Positions 36,706 through 45,941 of a DNA stretch of 64,000 nucleotides are shown here, one piece after another; the stretch's first letter is position 1, and the number at the start of each line of letters is the position of its first letter. The notes beneath the pieces were generated by a model that did not search any database, had not been told where the DNA came from, and worked only from the letters and a program-made list of their open reading frames with translations. The position numbers and the translations under genes are program-made. The stretch is from Rhizobium sp. JAB6 (lineage in GTDB: Bacteria; Pseudomonadota; Alphaproteobacteria; Rhizobiales; Rhizobiaceae), in contig NZ_PYJQ01000010.1 in NCBI RefSeq assembly GCF_003024605.1, positions 62,001 through 126,000 of the forward strand, written 5' to 3'.

Positions 36706-39700
36706 ATGAGCATATTGATTCGAATCCTCGGGAAACTGGTGCGCTTGATCGCCTACGCGGTCGTGGCAATCCTCTTGCTCGTGATTGCGGCTGTGCTCGT
36801 CGTCGGCCTGGTACCCTCCGCAACAGGCTATGCCGTCGATCAGGTGGCGAAGCTCGCCTCGACGCCGGATCGCACCATCGCGATCGCCGCCCCCTCCGGA
36901 CTGCTGAGCGGCAATCTGAGGATCGGCTCGATCACCGTATCCGACACCAAAGGTCCCTACGCCAAGGTACAGAACCTTGCCATCGACTGGTCTCCATTGT
37001 CTTTGCTGACCGGCACCTTCCACGCCGATCGCGTCGCAGCCGGTGTTATCGACTTCAAACGCTTGCCGGTTTCGACGGCCGCAGCCGCGCCACAAACCCA
37101 GTCGACCGGAGGCAGCGGCTTCTCGCTGCCCGTCGCTGTCGATATCGGCGCCATCGTCCTGCCCGATCTTCGGATCGGACAGGCCGTCGCAGGACAGGAT
37201 TTCGTTCTCGCCGCCGACGGCAGCGTCAAGGCCAACAACAGCAGCATGGGTCTGATGATCGATGCAAGCCGCCATGATGTGCCCGACGCCAAGCTTTCCG
37301 CCGATATTGCCTTCGCTCCGGCGCAAAATCAGCTGAAGCTGAGGACGCAGATCTCCGAGCCCCGCGACGGCATGCTGGCCGGGCTGCTGCATCTGCCGGG
37401 CGGTCCGGCGGTCAATATCGATCTGTCCGGAGATGGCCCTCTCTCCAATTGGGCCGGCAAGCTGCAGGCAGCCCTCGACGGCAAGCCGACGGTTGCTATC
37501 ACCGGCCATCACAGCCTCTCCAAGGACGGCCTGCACCACATCGACATCAAGGGCGGCGGCGATGTCGATTCGCTCCTGCCGCCGACCCTGCGTGCGCTCT
37601 TCGCCGGCCAGACGACGATCGATCTGTCGGCAGCCTTTGACGGCAAGGGCAAGATCGATATCCAGACCGGCAACCTCGCCACAGGCAGCGCCGTGCTTGC
37701 CGCATCGGGCACGCTCGATCCCGCCGGCAACAACAGCCTCAATGCCAATCTGATCGGCACTTCCGGTCCTGTCGACTTCCGCTGGCCGATGGAGAACGGC
37801 GAGGCCCGCGCCCTGATCTCGCGGGTCGACATCGCGCTGACGGGCGCGGCGCAATCGGTGAAGATCGATGCCAAGGCCGCGCTCGATAGCGCCAGCACCC
37901 CGCAAGGCAATATCGGACAGATCAATCTCAGTGCCCGAAGCGATGCCTTCAACCTCACCGGCATGTCCGGCCCGCTGCAGCTTCGCCTCGTCGTCGGCCA
38001 GACGGCTTTCGTGAGCCTCGATCTCAACCGCCTCATTCGCGCGCCGGTCGCCCTGACCGCGCCGCTGCAGCTCTCGCCCGATACGATCGGCTTCAACAAT
38101 ACGACGCTTGAAAGCGCCAGCATCGGCGGCACCGTCAACGGCAAATATACGCTTTCCTCAAAGGCGCTGACGGGCAATTTCAAACTCTTCGCGCTGCCCG
38201 GGGTGCTGCCTGAGGGCATATCGAACAAGTTCGAGGGGACCATTTCGCTGGAGGGTCAGGTCGCCGGCACTGTGCCGACCAAGATGACGCTCTCCAATCT
38301 TGCGGTGAAATCCAACGTGGCCGAGATCGGCGGCAATGTCGCGCTCAGCGACCAGTCGCTGACGTCGGATATCACCGGCAGGGTGCTCGATCTTTCCAAG
38401 CTCGTCCCAAATGCCGAGGGACAAGCCGATATCGATCTCAAGGCGAAAGGTCCGCTCTCCGCGCTCAGCATCGACGCGACGGTCAAGGCCGTCAATGTCA
38501 AGCTGGCGGGACGGCTGCTCGATACGCTCGATGTCGGCGTGACCGGCACCGCCGACCCCAAAGCGCCGCAGGCAAAGGTTCAGGCGAGCGGGACAATCGA
38601 CGGCAAGCCGATCCGCATCACCGCCGACGCGATTTCCAAGGATGGCCGCACCAGCATCCCGTCGCTGGCGGCCGAAATCGGCACAAACAAGCTGCAGGGC
38701 AAGCTGGATCTGTCGCCGAGTTTCGAGCCGACGGGCGCACTGAGCTTCGACCTGCCGGATCTCGGTCTTCTGGCCGCGCTTGCCGGACAGAAGGCCGAAG
38801 GCGACCTCAAGGGCTCGCTCGATATCGCCAGCGCCAACGGCAAGACCGGCCTGAAGGTCAACGCCAATGGCAATGACATCCGCCGCGACGATCTTATCAT
38901 CAGCAAGCCGGTCGTGGCGCTTGCCGTCGACGATCTCAAGGCCTTCTCCGCCAACGGCGGCATCCGCGCCGATGCGATCGCCTCCGGCGCCAACCGCATC
39001 GCCGATCTCAATCTGACCTTCACCCAGCAGGGCAGCCGCACGGATTTCGATCTGAAATCGTCCTATGACAACGCGCCGCTGACGACACGCGGCAGCGTCG
39101 AGACGGCCGGCGGCCAGACGACCGTGAATCTCGATTCGTTTGCGGGTGCGCCGCGTACCATCCCGGTGAAGCTTGCATCGCCGACGAAGATCGTCATCAA
39201 GGACGGCGTCGCCTCGCTGAACGGCCTGACGCTTCAGACCGGCGGCGGTTCGGTGACCGTTGACGGCACCGCCGGGCAGGCCCTGAACATCAATGCAAAG
39301 ATCGCCAACCTGCCGGCGAGCCTCGCGAATGTCTTCGTGCCGACGCTGGCGGCAGAGGGTGTGATTTCGGGCACGGTGGCGGTCACCGGCAAGGCGGCCG
39401 CGCCGGCCGTGGTCTTCCAGACCAATTGGTCCGGTGCGGCGACAAGCCAGACGAAATCCGCCGGCCTCGCCGCACTCGGCATCAAGGCCGACGGTAAGTT
39501 CGCCGACAATGTCGTGACCATCAACACCAACCTGACCGGCCAGAGCGGGCTGGCGCTGAATGGCGGTGGCACCATCGCCATGGCCGGCAACAAGGCCATG
39601 GCGCTGAGATTTGCCGGTAATCTGCCGTTCGACGCTTTGGCGGGCCAGCTGGCCGCCCAGGGTCTGGTGATGACAGGCACCGCCAAGATCGATATCCAGA

Positions 39701-40890
39701 TCGGTGGCACGACGGCGGCGCCCGCCATTACCGGCTCGATCACCACCGACGGCGCCAAGCTGGTCGATGTGCGGCGTAACCTGACGCTCAACGGCCTTGC
39801 CGCCACGGTTACGCTCGACGGCAGGCAGGCCGTCATCTCGCGGCTGAGCGGCAATCTCACCAGCGGCGGCAGCGTTTCGGGCAGCGGCACGGTCGGCATT
39901 GCCCCTGATAGCGGTTTCCCTGCCGATATTCAGATGAAGTTCAACAACGCCATCTATGTCGACGGGACCCTCGTCACCGCGACGGTCAACGGCACACTCG
40001 GAATCAAGGGACCCTTGATCACCGCGCCGATGCTGACGGGCAATCTCCGCATCAACAAGGCATCGATCACGGTGCCGCAAAAGCTGCCGGCATCGTTGTC
40101 GGAGATCAACATCAAGCACAAGAACGCTCCGGCTGCGGTCAAGGCCCAGTTCAAGGATCAGAAGCCCGAGGCGCCGCGCAGCAAATCGACGACTCTCGGC
40201 CTCGACCTGCAACTCGATGCCCCCTCGCAGATCTTCGTCCGTGGCCGCGGCATCGATGCCGAACTCGGCGGCAATGTCACGGTTCGCGGCACGGCAGCCG
40301 AACCTGTGGTATCCGGCGGCTTCACCATGCGGCGTGGACGCCTGACCATCTTGAGCCGCCGGCTCGATTTCACCGATACCAGCAAGATCACCTTCGGTGG
40401 AGACCTGACGCCCGCCCTCAATATGGAAGCGACGTCGACGGCAGGTTCCACCACCATAACCGTCGATGTCACTGGCCTTGCGACCGACCCGCAGATCGGC
40501 TTCTCGTCTTCTCCGGCTTTGCCGCAGGATGAGGTTCTCGCACAGTTGATCTTCGGTCAATCCATGTCGAAACTCTCGGCCATGCAGATCGCCCAGCTGG
40601 CCGATGCCGCCAGCCAGCTTGCCGGCGGACGCTCGACCTCGTTGTTCGAAGGCCTGCGCAGCCATCTCGGCGTGGACGATCTGGATATCTCCACGGATGC
40701 GAACGGCCAGGCACAGGTTGGCGCCGGCAAATATCTCAACAGCCGCACCTATATCGAGCTACAGCAGGGCGCCTCCAACAATACCAAGGCGATCATCAAC
40801 CTGAATGTCGGGCGCGGCGTGAAGCTTCGCGGTGCGGCAGGCTCGGACGGCGCCGGCGAAGCCGGCATCGTCTACGAACATGAATATTGA
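36706..40890 (+). CDS. tamB: Translocation and assembly module TamB
   Basis: A 1394-residue AsmA/TamB-type protein with an N-terminal membrane anchor (about 5-38; RLIAYAVVAILLLVIAAVLVVGL), a long beta-taco body of repeated strands with Gly/Ala/Asp-rich segments, and the C-terminal DUF490 domain (about 1050-1394; PALNMEATSTAGSTTITVDVTGLATDPQIGFSSSPALPQDEVLAQLIFG). The body is periplasmic and bridges the membranes. Large antisense frames across this gene are shadows of its composition. Confidence 0.93.
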   Translation: MSILIRILGKLVRLIAYAVVAILLLVIAAVLVVGLVPSATGYAVDQVAKLASTPDRTIAIAAPSGLLSGNLRIGSITVSDTKGPYAKVQNLAIDWSPLSLLTGTFHADRVAAGVIDFKRLPVSTAAAAPQTQSTGGSGFSLPVAVDIGAIVLPDLRIGQAVAGQDFVLAADGSVKANNSSMGLMIDASRHDVPDAKLSADIAFAPAQNQLKLRTQISEPRDGMLAGLLHLPGGPAVNIDLSGDGPLSNWAGKLQAALDGKPTVAITGHHSLSKDGLHHIDIKGGGDVDSLLPPTLRALFAGQTTIDLSAAFDGKGKIDIQTGNLATGSAVLAASGTLDPAGNNSLNANLIGTSGPVDFRWPMENGEARALISRVDIALTGAAQSVKIDAKAALDSASTPQGNIGQINLSARSDAFNLTGMSGPLQLRLVVGQTAFVSLDLNRLIRAPVALTAPLQLSPDTIGFNNTTLESASIGGTVNGKYTLSSKALTGNFKLFALPGVLPEGISNKFEGTISLEGQVAGTVPTKMTLSNLAVKSNVAEIGGNVALSDQSLTSDITGRVLDLSKLVPNAEGQADIDLKAKGPLSALSIDATVKAVNVKLAGRLLDTLDVGVTGTADPKAPQAKVQASGTIDGKPIRITADAISKDGRTSIPSLAAEIGTNKLQGKLDLSPSFEPTGALSFDLPDLGLLAALAGQKAEGDLKGSLDIASANGKTGLKVNANGNDIRRDDLIISKPVVALAVDDLKAFSANGGIRADAIASGANRIADLNLTFTQQGSRTDFDLKSSYDNAPLTTRGSVETAGGQTTVNLDSFAGAPRTIPVKLASPTKIVIKDGVASLNGLTLQTGGGSVTVDGTAGQALNINAKIANLPASLANVFVPTLAAEGVISGTVAVTGKAAAPAVVFQTNWSGAATSQTKSAGLAALGIKADGKFADNVVTINTNLTGQSGLALNGGGTIAMAGNKAMALRFAGNLPFDALAGQLAAQGLVMTGTAKIDIQIGGTTAAPAITGSITTDGAKLVDVRRNLTLNGLAATVTLDGRQAVISRLSGNLTSGGSVSGSGTVGIAPDSGFPADIQMKFNNAIYVDGTLVTATVNGTLGIKGPLITAPMLTGNLRINKASITVPQKLPASLSEINIKHKNAPAAVKAQFKDQKPEAPRSKSTTLGLDLQLDAPSQIFVRGRGIDAELGGNVTVRGTAAEPVVSGGFTMRRGRLTILSRRLDFTDTSKITFGGDLTPALNMEATSTAGSTTITVDVTGLATDPQIGFSSSPALPQDEVLAQLIFGQSMSKLSAMQIAQLADAASQLAGGRSTSLFEGLRSHLGVDDLDISTDANGQAQVGAGKYLNSRTYIELQQGASNNTKAIINLNVGRGVKLRGAAGSDGAGEAGIVYEHEY

Positions 40891-41367
40891 GGAATACCTG
40901 GCCCTCGAAAAGGACCATCATTCGCAGGTTTGCCGAGCAGCTTGATAAACACGACGGCCCGGAGGCCGCCGGCACGCACGTCTCAGGATCATTGCGAAGG
41001 TAGAGGCAGCAATCAAGCCGTTCTCGACGGCGCTTCCATACACGCCGCCATGATTACACCCATGGCATCTCACCGCGACAATGAGGAAACGAGAGCGCGC
41101 ATTATTGCGCAGCGCGTGCCCGCACGGAGATTCGCTGTTAGAGGACGATCATTTTGCGCAATGGGACTGATCAATTTGTCGAAAGACGGTCGATTCTGGA
41201 CAATTTTCCATCTTTTTGCTGTCATCCAGACAATTGATAATGCCGGCCAATATAATCGGACCGGTCAGCCCTTCATGGCGCGATCTGATCTATGTCGTTG
41301 TTTTTACCCCGTTCCGAAAACCGCTGCTGGCTTTTCCGGAATCGCTCTAACCCTCGGAGCAATGCCG
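40891..41367. other. Intergenic region between tamB and arginase
   Basis: 477 bp. The arginase frame is open upstream to 40930, but that 140-codon stretch has no family-like features and is not counted as coding. It ends with a half copy of the dispersed repeat (copy D). Confidence 0.5.
41311..41350. repeat. Dispersed Rhizobium repeat, partial inverted copy D
   Basis: GTTCCGAAAACCGCTG ... TTTTCCGGAATCGCTCTAA. Its reverse complement aligns with the first 40 bp of copies A-C. It ends 17 bp before the arginase start, in the same orientation relative to the downstream gene as the other copies. Confidence 0.6.
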
Positions 41368-42303
41368 ATGAATACGCAATCCACTCCCGTTACCCTGATC
41401 GGCGTTCCCCTGGAAGAAGGTTCCGGCCGCCGCGGCGCCGGCATGGGTCCGACGGCGCTCCGCATCGCCGGCATCGAAACGACATTGATCGAGCTTGGCC
41501 ATCGCGTCACCGACAGCGGCGACTTGCGTCCTGTTCCGGCAGCGGACCTTCCGGAGCATCCGAAGGCCCACAATCTGAAGATCGTCGGCGCTTTCACCCG
41601 CGCGTTGGAAGCAAAGGTCTATGATGTCGCATCGTCCGGAGGCTTCCCGCTGATCCTTGGCGGCGACCATAGCCTCTCCATGGGCAGCGTCTCCGGCATG
41701 GCCCGCCACGCAGCCGAGGTCGGCCGTCCGCTCTTCGTGCTCTGGCTGGACGCTCACTCCGACTTCAATTCACCCGCCACCTCGCCGTCGGGCAATATTC
41801 ATGGCATGCCCGTCGCATTCTTCTGCGGCGAAGCCGAGATCGAAAGTGTTCTGCCTGCCGGACGGCCGCTGGTCGATCCGACGAAGGTCTTCCAGGTTGG
41901 CATCCGCTCCGTCGATCCGCGCGAGCGCGAGGAAATCCGCGAACACGGCGTCAACGTCTTCGATATGCGTTCCCTCGACGAGCAAGGCGTCGCCGCCATC
42001 ATGCGCAAGGTGCTCGATGCCGTCAGCGCCGCCAACGGTTTGCTGCATGTGAGCTTCGATGTCGATTTCCTCGATCCGGATATTGCCCCGGGCGTCGGAA
42101 CGACAGTGCCGGGCGGCGCCACCTATCGCGAAGCGCATCTCATCATGGAAATGCTCTCCGACAGCAATCTCGTCTCCTCCCTCGATCTCGTCGAGCTCAA
42201 CCCCTTCCTCGACGACCGCGGCAAGAGCGCCCGTGTTCTCGTGGAAATGGCTGCAAGTCTCTTCGGCCGGCGCATCTTCGACCGCCCGACACGAGCCGCT
42301 TGA
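41368..42303 (+). CDS. Arginase
   Basis: Hydrolyses L-arginine to ornithine and urea with a binuclear manganese site. The 311-residue protein has GGDHS (98-102), the DAHSD motif (128-132), SFDVDFLDP with the later metal aspartates, and the C-terminal ELNPFLDDRGKSA. These segments favour arginase over agmatinase. The start at ATG 41368 has GGAG with 8-nt spacing; ATG 41362 is too close. Confidence 0.9.
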   Translation: MNTQSTPVTLIGVPLEEGSGRRGAGMGPTALRIAGIETTLIELGHRVTDSGDLRPVPAADLPEHPKAHNLKIVGAFTRALEAKVYDVASSGGFPLILGGDHSLSMGSVSGMARHAAEVGRPLFVLWLDAHSDFNSPATSPSGNIHGMPVAFFCGEAEIESVLPAGRPLVDPTKVFQVGIRSVDPREREEIREHGVNVFDMRSLDEQGVAAIMRKVLDAVSAANGLLHVSFDVDFLDPDIAPGVGTTVPGGATYREAHLIMEMLSDSNLVSSLDLVELNPFLDDRGKSARVLVEMAASLFGRRIFDRPTRAA

Positions 42304-42326
42304 GGCCGTCTATTCTTCCCTCGAGG

Positions 42327-42357
42327 CCACCCTCGTCCAGGCTCAGGATGAGGGTGG
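42327..42357. repeat. Palindromic repeat, CCACCCTC family
   Basis: CCACCCTCGTCC and GGATGAGGGTGG face each other around AGGCTCA, giving a near-perfect hairpin 24 bp after the arginase stop. It may stabilise or end that transcript. Confidence 0.55.
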
Positions 42358-42415
42358 AGAGGGCGCGGTCCTTGATACGGCTTGCCCCTTTTTTTCGGCA
42401 GCGCTCGAAAGACCT

Positions 42416-42462
42416 GCCCTCATGGTGAGGAAGCCCAAAGGGCCCTCTCGAACCGCAAGGGG
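42416..42462. repeat. Intergenic repeat, CCTCATGGTGAGG family, direct copy
   Basis: CCCTCATGGTGAGGAAGCCC, then AAAGGGCCCTCTCGAACC; related in the opposite orientation to 20271-20323. Confidence 0.6.
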
Positions 42463-42626
42463 CGGGTGGCCGGCCTCTCTCTGCAACCTCCGTACTTCCA
42501 GCATCCTGCCCTACCAGCCTGTCCAGTCGAAACCGCTTGTATAGATTTATGTTTGAGCAATCTTCTTGCTCTATCGTGGCATGAACACGCCGGATTCGGC
42601 GTCATGGTTCAATGGGAAGAGCGTTC

Positions 42627-43103
42627 ATGGCCACGATCAATTCCACCAGCTTCAGCGGCGAGACTCTGGAGATCATTGCCTTCCGGCTGCATGATCAGGA
42701 ATTCTGCGTCAAGACCACCACGATCCGCGAAATCCGCGGCTGGGCACCGTCAACGCCGATCCCGCATGCGCCGGCCGATGTCATCGGCGTCATGAACCTG
42801 CGCGGCTCCGTGATCCCGATCATCGATCTTGCCTACAAGCTCGGCATGCAGAGCACGGTCGCCAACGAGCGCAGTGCCATTGTCGTCGCCGAAGTGCACA
42901 GCATGGTCATCGGCATGCTGGTTGATCGCGTCTCCGATATCCTGACGATCGCCTCCAGCCAGGTACAGCCGGTTCCGGAAGTGACCGCCTCCTTCGACCG
43001 CGCCTATTGCGAGGGCATCATTGCCACGGAGAATGGAATGATCTGCTTCCTGAACCTCGCCAAGATGTTCAAGGAAAACGAAACGGACGAACTCGCCGCT
43101 TAA
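42627..43103 (+). CDS. cheW: Chemotaxis coupling protein CheW
   Basis: A 158-residue CheW-like protein that couples chemoreceptors to CheA at the cell pole. Recognisable blocks are EIIAFRLHDQEFCVKTTTIREIRGW, DVIGVMNLRGSVIPIIDLAYKLGM and MLVDRVSDILTI. The start at ATG 42627 follows GGAAGAG. It is outside a che operon and next to a chemoreceptor gene, so it is probably a second CheW dedicated to or shared with that receptor. Confidence 0.93.
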   Translation: MATINSTSFSGETLEIIAFRLHDQEFCVKTTTIREIRGWAPSTPIPHAPADVIGVMNLRGSVIPIIDLAYKLGMQSTVANERSAIVVAEVHSMVIGMLVDRVSDILTIASSQVQPVPEVTASFDRAYCEGIIATENGMICFLNLAKMFKENETDELAA

Positions 43104-43126
43104 CTTCACCGTATAGTCTTTTACGA

Positions 43127-43154
43127 AACCGCCGCGCTCTCGCGGCGGTTTTTT
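43127..43154 (+). terminator. Intrinsic terminator after cheW
   Basis: AACCGCCGCG (43127-43136), loop CTCT, CGCGGCGGTT (43141-43150), followed by TTTT. The 10-bp stem is perfect. Confidence 0.9.
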
Positions 43155-43168
43155 ATTACCTCATAATT

Positions 43169-43212
43169 TTAGTTAGTTATGTTTTATTTGAATATAATTT
43201 CTAACTAACTAA
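43169..43212. promoter_or_regulatory. Perfect 11-bp inverted repeat with TATAAT, upstream of the chemoreceptor gene
   Basis: TTAGTTAGTTA (43169-43179) and TAACTAACTAA (43202-43212) flank a 22-nt AT-rich centre containing TATAAT at 43193-43198. ATTTTT follows, so it could be an operator around a promoter or a second, weaker terminator. About 185 bp separate it from the receptor ATG. Confidence 0.45.
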
Positions 43213-43397
43213 TTTTTACTCGAAATTAATGCAGACAACTCCATCATCGATTGTGAAGCGAGGAAACAAAATACAATCTTTGCATTCCGACCATCCCTTG
43301 CGGAACGCCGTTTTCGGCGTGCCGACGAGCACGGCCGCCCGCTTCGATGCCATTAATCGACGCCCGACACACGTGAGCTTTCTCAGAGGGAATAGGA

Positions 43398-45071
43398 ATG
43401 TTCAGTTTATCATCGGATGCCAGCCGCATTCTTTCCGCAATATCTAAATCACAGGCCATCATTGAATTCGATATTCAAGGTAAAGTACTGACTGCAAATG
43501 AGAGTTTCTGCCGCACGCTGGGCTACGAGCTGAAGGAAATCGTCGGCAATCATCACCGGATGTTCTGCGATCCCGCCTATGTGACAACCCCTGCCTATCA
43601 TGATTTCTGGGCGCGTCTCGGCCGCGGCGAATATGACGCTGGCACCTACAAGCGTTTTGCCAAGGGCAATCGCGAAATCTGGATAGAGGCCTCCTACAAT
43701 CCCGTCTTCCGCAACGGAAAACCGGTAAAGGTCGTAAAATTCGCCACCGACGTCACCGAGGCCAAGAAGAAGACGATCGACGATGCCGGCAAGCTTGAAG
43801 CACTCTCGCGCTCGCAGGCCGTCATCGAATTCCTGCCGACCGGCGAAATCCTGACCGCGAACGAGAACTTCTGCAGCGCGATGGGCTATGCGCTCAGCGA
43901 GATCGTCGGCAAGCATCACAGTATTTTCTGCGATCCGGCCTATGCCCGCACCGAGGAATACAAGCGTTTCTGGCAGCGCCTGGCGCAGGGCGAGTTCATC
44001 GCCAACGAATTCGTCCGCTACGGCAAGGGCGGCAAGGAAATCTGGATTCAGGCGGCCTATAACCCTATCGTCGATGCCGACGGCAAGGTCTACAAGGTCG
44101 TGAAATTCGCGACCGATGTCACCTCCCGCATGAGCGCCATCAGCGAACTTGCCGGCGCACTCCGCAGACTGTCGGAAGGCGACCTGACGAAGACGCTCGA
44201 GCGGTCCTTCGTGCCCTCCATGGAACAGCTTCGCCGCGATTTCAATGCGACCATCCAGAAGCTTTCCGTGACGCTGACCACAGTGGGCCACAATGCCAGC
44301 GCCATTGCTGCCGGCTCGCGCGAGCTTGGCAATTCAGCCGGGGCCTTTTCAAAGCGTACCGAGCAGCAGGCCGCCTCGGTGGAAGAGACGGCCGCGGCCC
44401 TGGAAGAAATCACCACGACCGTCGCCGATTCCAGCCAGCGTGCGGAAGAAGCAGGGCGTCTCGTTGCCGAAACCAAACGCGGCGCCGAAGAATCCGGCAC
44501 GGTGGTCCGCAACGCCGTCGCCGCCATGGACCAGATCGAGAAATCCTCGCGTGAGATTACCAACATCATCGGCGTCATCGACGATATAGCTTTCCAAACC
44601 AACCTGCTGGCGCTGAATGCCGGTGTCGAGGCCGCACGAGCCGGCGAGGCAGGCAAGGGCTTCGCCGTCGTGGCGCAGGAGGTACGCGAGCTTGCTCAGC
44701 GCTCGGCCAGTGCCGCCAAGGAAATCAAGGCGCTGATCACGACATCGAGCGAGCATGTCAGGAACGGTGTCGGTCTTGTCGGCCAGACGGGCAAGGCGCT
44801 GGAACAGATCGTCACCCAGGTTGGCGATATCAACACCAACGTCGCTGCCATCGTAAAGGCGTCGAAGGAACAGACGATCGGCCTTAGGGAGATCAACTCG
44901 GCGATCAACTCGCTGGATCAGACCACTCAGCAGAATGCCGCGATGGTCGAAGAGAGCACCGCCGCAAGCCTCAGGCTCGCCAATGAGGCGGATGCGCTGC
45001 ACACGCTGCTGGCGCAATTCCGCCTGGCCGATTCGATGATCCGCGATATGGTAATGCGGCGCGCCGCCTGA
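43398..45071 (+). CDS. Soluble methyl-accepting chemotaxis protein with two PAS domains
   Basis: A 557-residue chemoreceptor without any transmembrane helix. Two tandem PAS domains (about 10-125 and 130-245; ANESFCRTLGYELKEIVGNHHRMFCDP and ANENFCSAMGYALSEIVGKHHSIFCDP) precede a short HAMP-like linker and a long MCP signalling helix (about 300-520), whose hairpin tip reads IDDIAFQTNLLALNAGVEAARAGEAGKGFAVVA. No C-terminal methyltransferase-binding pentapeptide is seen (it ends VMRRAA). This plan matches cytosolic receptors such as McpY of Sinorhizobium. It probably senses an internal redox or energy signal; the ligand is unknown. Confidence 0.93.
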   Translation: MFSLSSDASRILSAISKSQAIIEFDIQGKVLTANESFCRTLGYELKEIVGNHHRMFCDPAYVTTPAYHDFWARLGRGEYDAGTYKRFAKGNREIWIEASYNPVFRNGKPVKVVKFATDVTEAKKKTIDDAGKLEALSRSQAVIEFLPTGEILTANENFCSAMGYALSEIVGKHHSIFCDPAYARTEEYKRFWQRLAQGEFIANEFVRYGKGGKEIWIQAAYNPIVDADGKVYKVVKFATDVTSRMSAISELAGALRRLSEGDLTKTLERSFVPSMEQLRRDFNATIQKLSVTLTTVGHNASAIAAGSRELGNSAGAFSKRTEQQAASVEETAAALEEITTTVADSSQRAEEAGRLVAETKRGAEESGTVVRNAVAAMDQIEKSSREITNIIGVIDDIAFQTNLLALNAGVEAARAGEAGKGFAVVAQEVRELAQRSASAAKEIKALITTSSEHVRNGVGLVGQTGKALEQIVTQVGDINTNVAAIVKASKEQTIGLREINSAINSLDQTTQQNAAMVEESTAASLRLANEADALHTLLAQFRLADSMIRDMVMRRAA

Positions 45072-45146
45072 TCTCCCTCGCAATGAACCTTCAGCACGAG
45101 GCCGTCTCGGATAGTCGAAGCGGCTTCGTGGTCTTGCGGAAGTCGT

Positions 45147-45662
45147 TTAGCCGAACAGAGCGTAAGTGCTCTTGATCGTCACCCAGACACCCCAGAGGAG
45201 CGGAATGCCGACGAGCGCCCAGGCAATCAGCGCCCTGCCATCGAAACCGCCCGTGTCGATGCCGAAAGAGCCGGTGGGACCCGCATTGGCAGCAGCGGTT
45301 TTTGCCTGCAGCACGGCGACCTCCTCGTCCGACATGAACCACTTGTCAGAGAGCGGCTTGACCGGCGAATTGGCAATCAAGCCCAGAGCCAGCATGACCG
45401 CGAGAATATACATGGTGAAGGTGTAGAGCTGCGCACCTTCTACGCCAGCTGCCTTCTGCGCCTCACGGATGTAATTGACGCCGACAGGCCCGATGATCCC
45501 GGCCGTCGCCCAGGCCGTCAGCAGCCGGCCGTGGATCGCGCCGACGAACTGCGTGCCGAATATATCGGCGAGATAGGCGGGAACCGTGGCAAAGCCGCCG
45601 CCATACATCGACAGGATGATGCAAAGCGCGCCGACACAATACCGCCCATCCCAATGCATCAC
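45147..45662 (-). pseudogene. Truncated oxalate/formate-type MFS transporter (C-terminal fragment)
   Basis: 171 codons that read as the last third of an OFA-family carrier: GALCIILSMYGGGFATVPAYLADIFGTQFVGAIHGRLLTAWATAGIIGPVGVNYIRE, then a helix MYILAVMLALGLIANSP, KWFMSDEEVAVLQAK and a final hydrophobic helix. A normal member is above 500 residues, and this one begins inside a membrane helix behind a weak GTG, so it is probably non-functional. It lies 12 bp after fdsD on the same strand. The full-length gene was probably the formate/oxalate carrier of this operon before a deletion. Confidence 0.75.
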
Positions 45663-45674
45663 CCCGTGACGATA

Positions 45675-45941
45675 TTAAGCCGGCTTGATTTCGTCGGCCG
45701 GCGCCGGCCTGTGGATCAGCGAGGCCGCTTCCAAGACCAAAGGGCTCAACCCGCTATCTCCGTGATCGATGATTGCGAAAAGCTGGCGGCGCATGCGTGG
45801 CTCCCAGAATTTGTTGATATGGGTGGCAACGCCCTGCACCGCTTCGTTTGCCGGCTGCGTCTTGAAGAAGGTGGCGATCTGGTTCGCCATGTAGATAAGC
45901 TTGGTTTCGGTCTTGCCGTGCGGCGTTTCCTCAGGCGACAT
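45675..45941 (-). CDS. fdsD: Formate dehydrogenase subunit delta
   Basis: An 88-residue FdsD, a small protein needed for assembly or stability of soluble NAD-dependent formate dehydrogenases. The core LIYMANQIATFFKTQPANEAVQGVATHINKFWEPRMRRQLFAIID is characteristic. Its start lies inside the end of fdhD (11-bp overlap), so translation is likely coupled. Last functional gene of the fds operon. Confidence 0.9.
   Translation of the reverse strand: MSPEETPHGKTETKLIYMANQIATFFKTQPANEAVQGVATHINKFWEPRMRRQLFAIIDHGDSGLSPLVLEAASLIHRPAPADEIKPA

Larger units (their letters stand above)
42304..42626. other. Repeat-filled intergenic region before cheW
   Basis: 323 bp holding a 31-bp hairpin (42327-42357) and a copy of the CCTCATGGTGAGG element (42416-42462). 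No gene was seen. Confidence 0.5.

Noticed and set aside
36667..40665. Long minus-strand open frames of 412 and 835 codons opposite tamB
   Set aside because: They are antisense to a clear TamB reading frame, have Arg/Asp/Gly-heavy shadow composition and no recognisable fold. High-GC codon use opens such frames.
40930..41367. N-terminal extension of the arginase by about 146 codons
   Set aside because: The frame is open, but the sequence is not arginase-like, includes a dispersed repeat at its end and lacks a ribosome site. The family start is at 41368.
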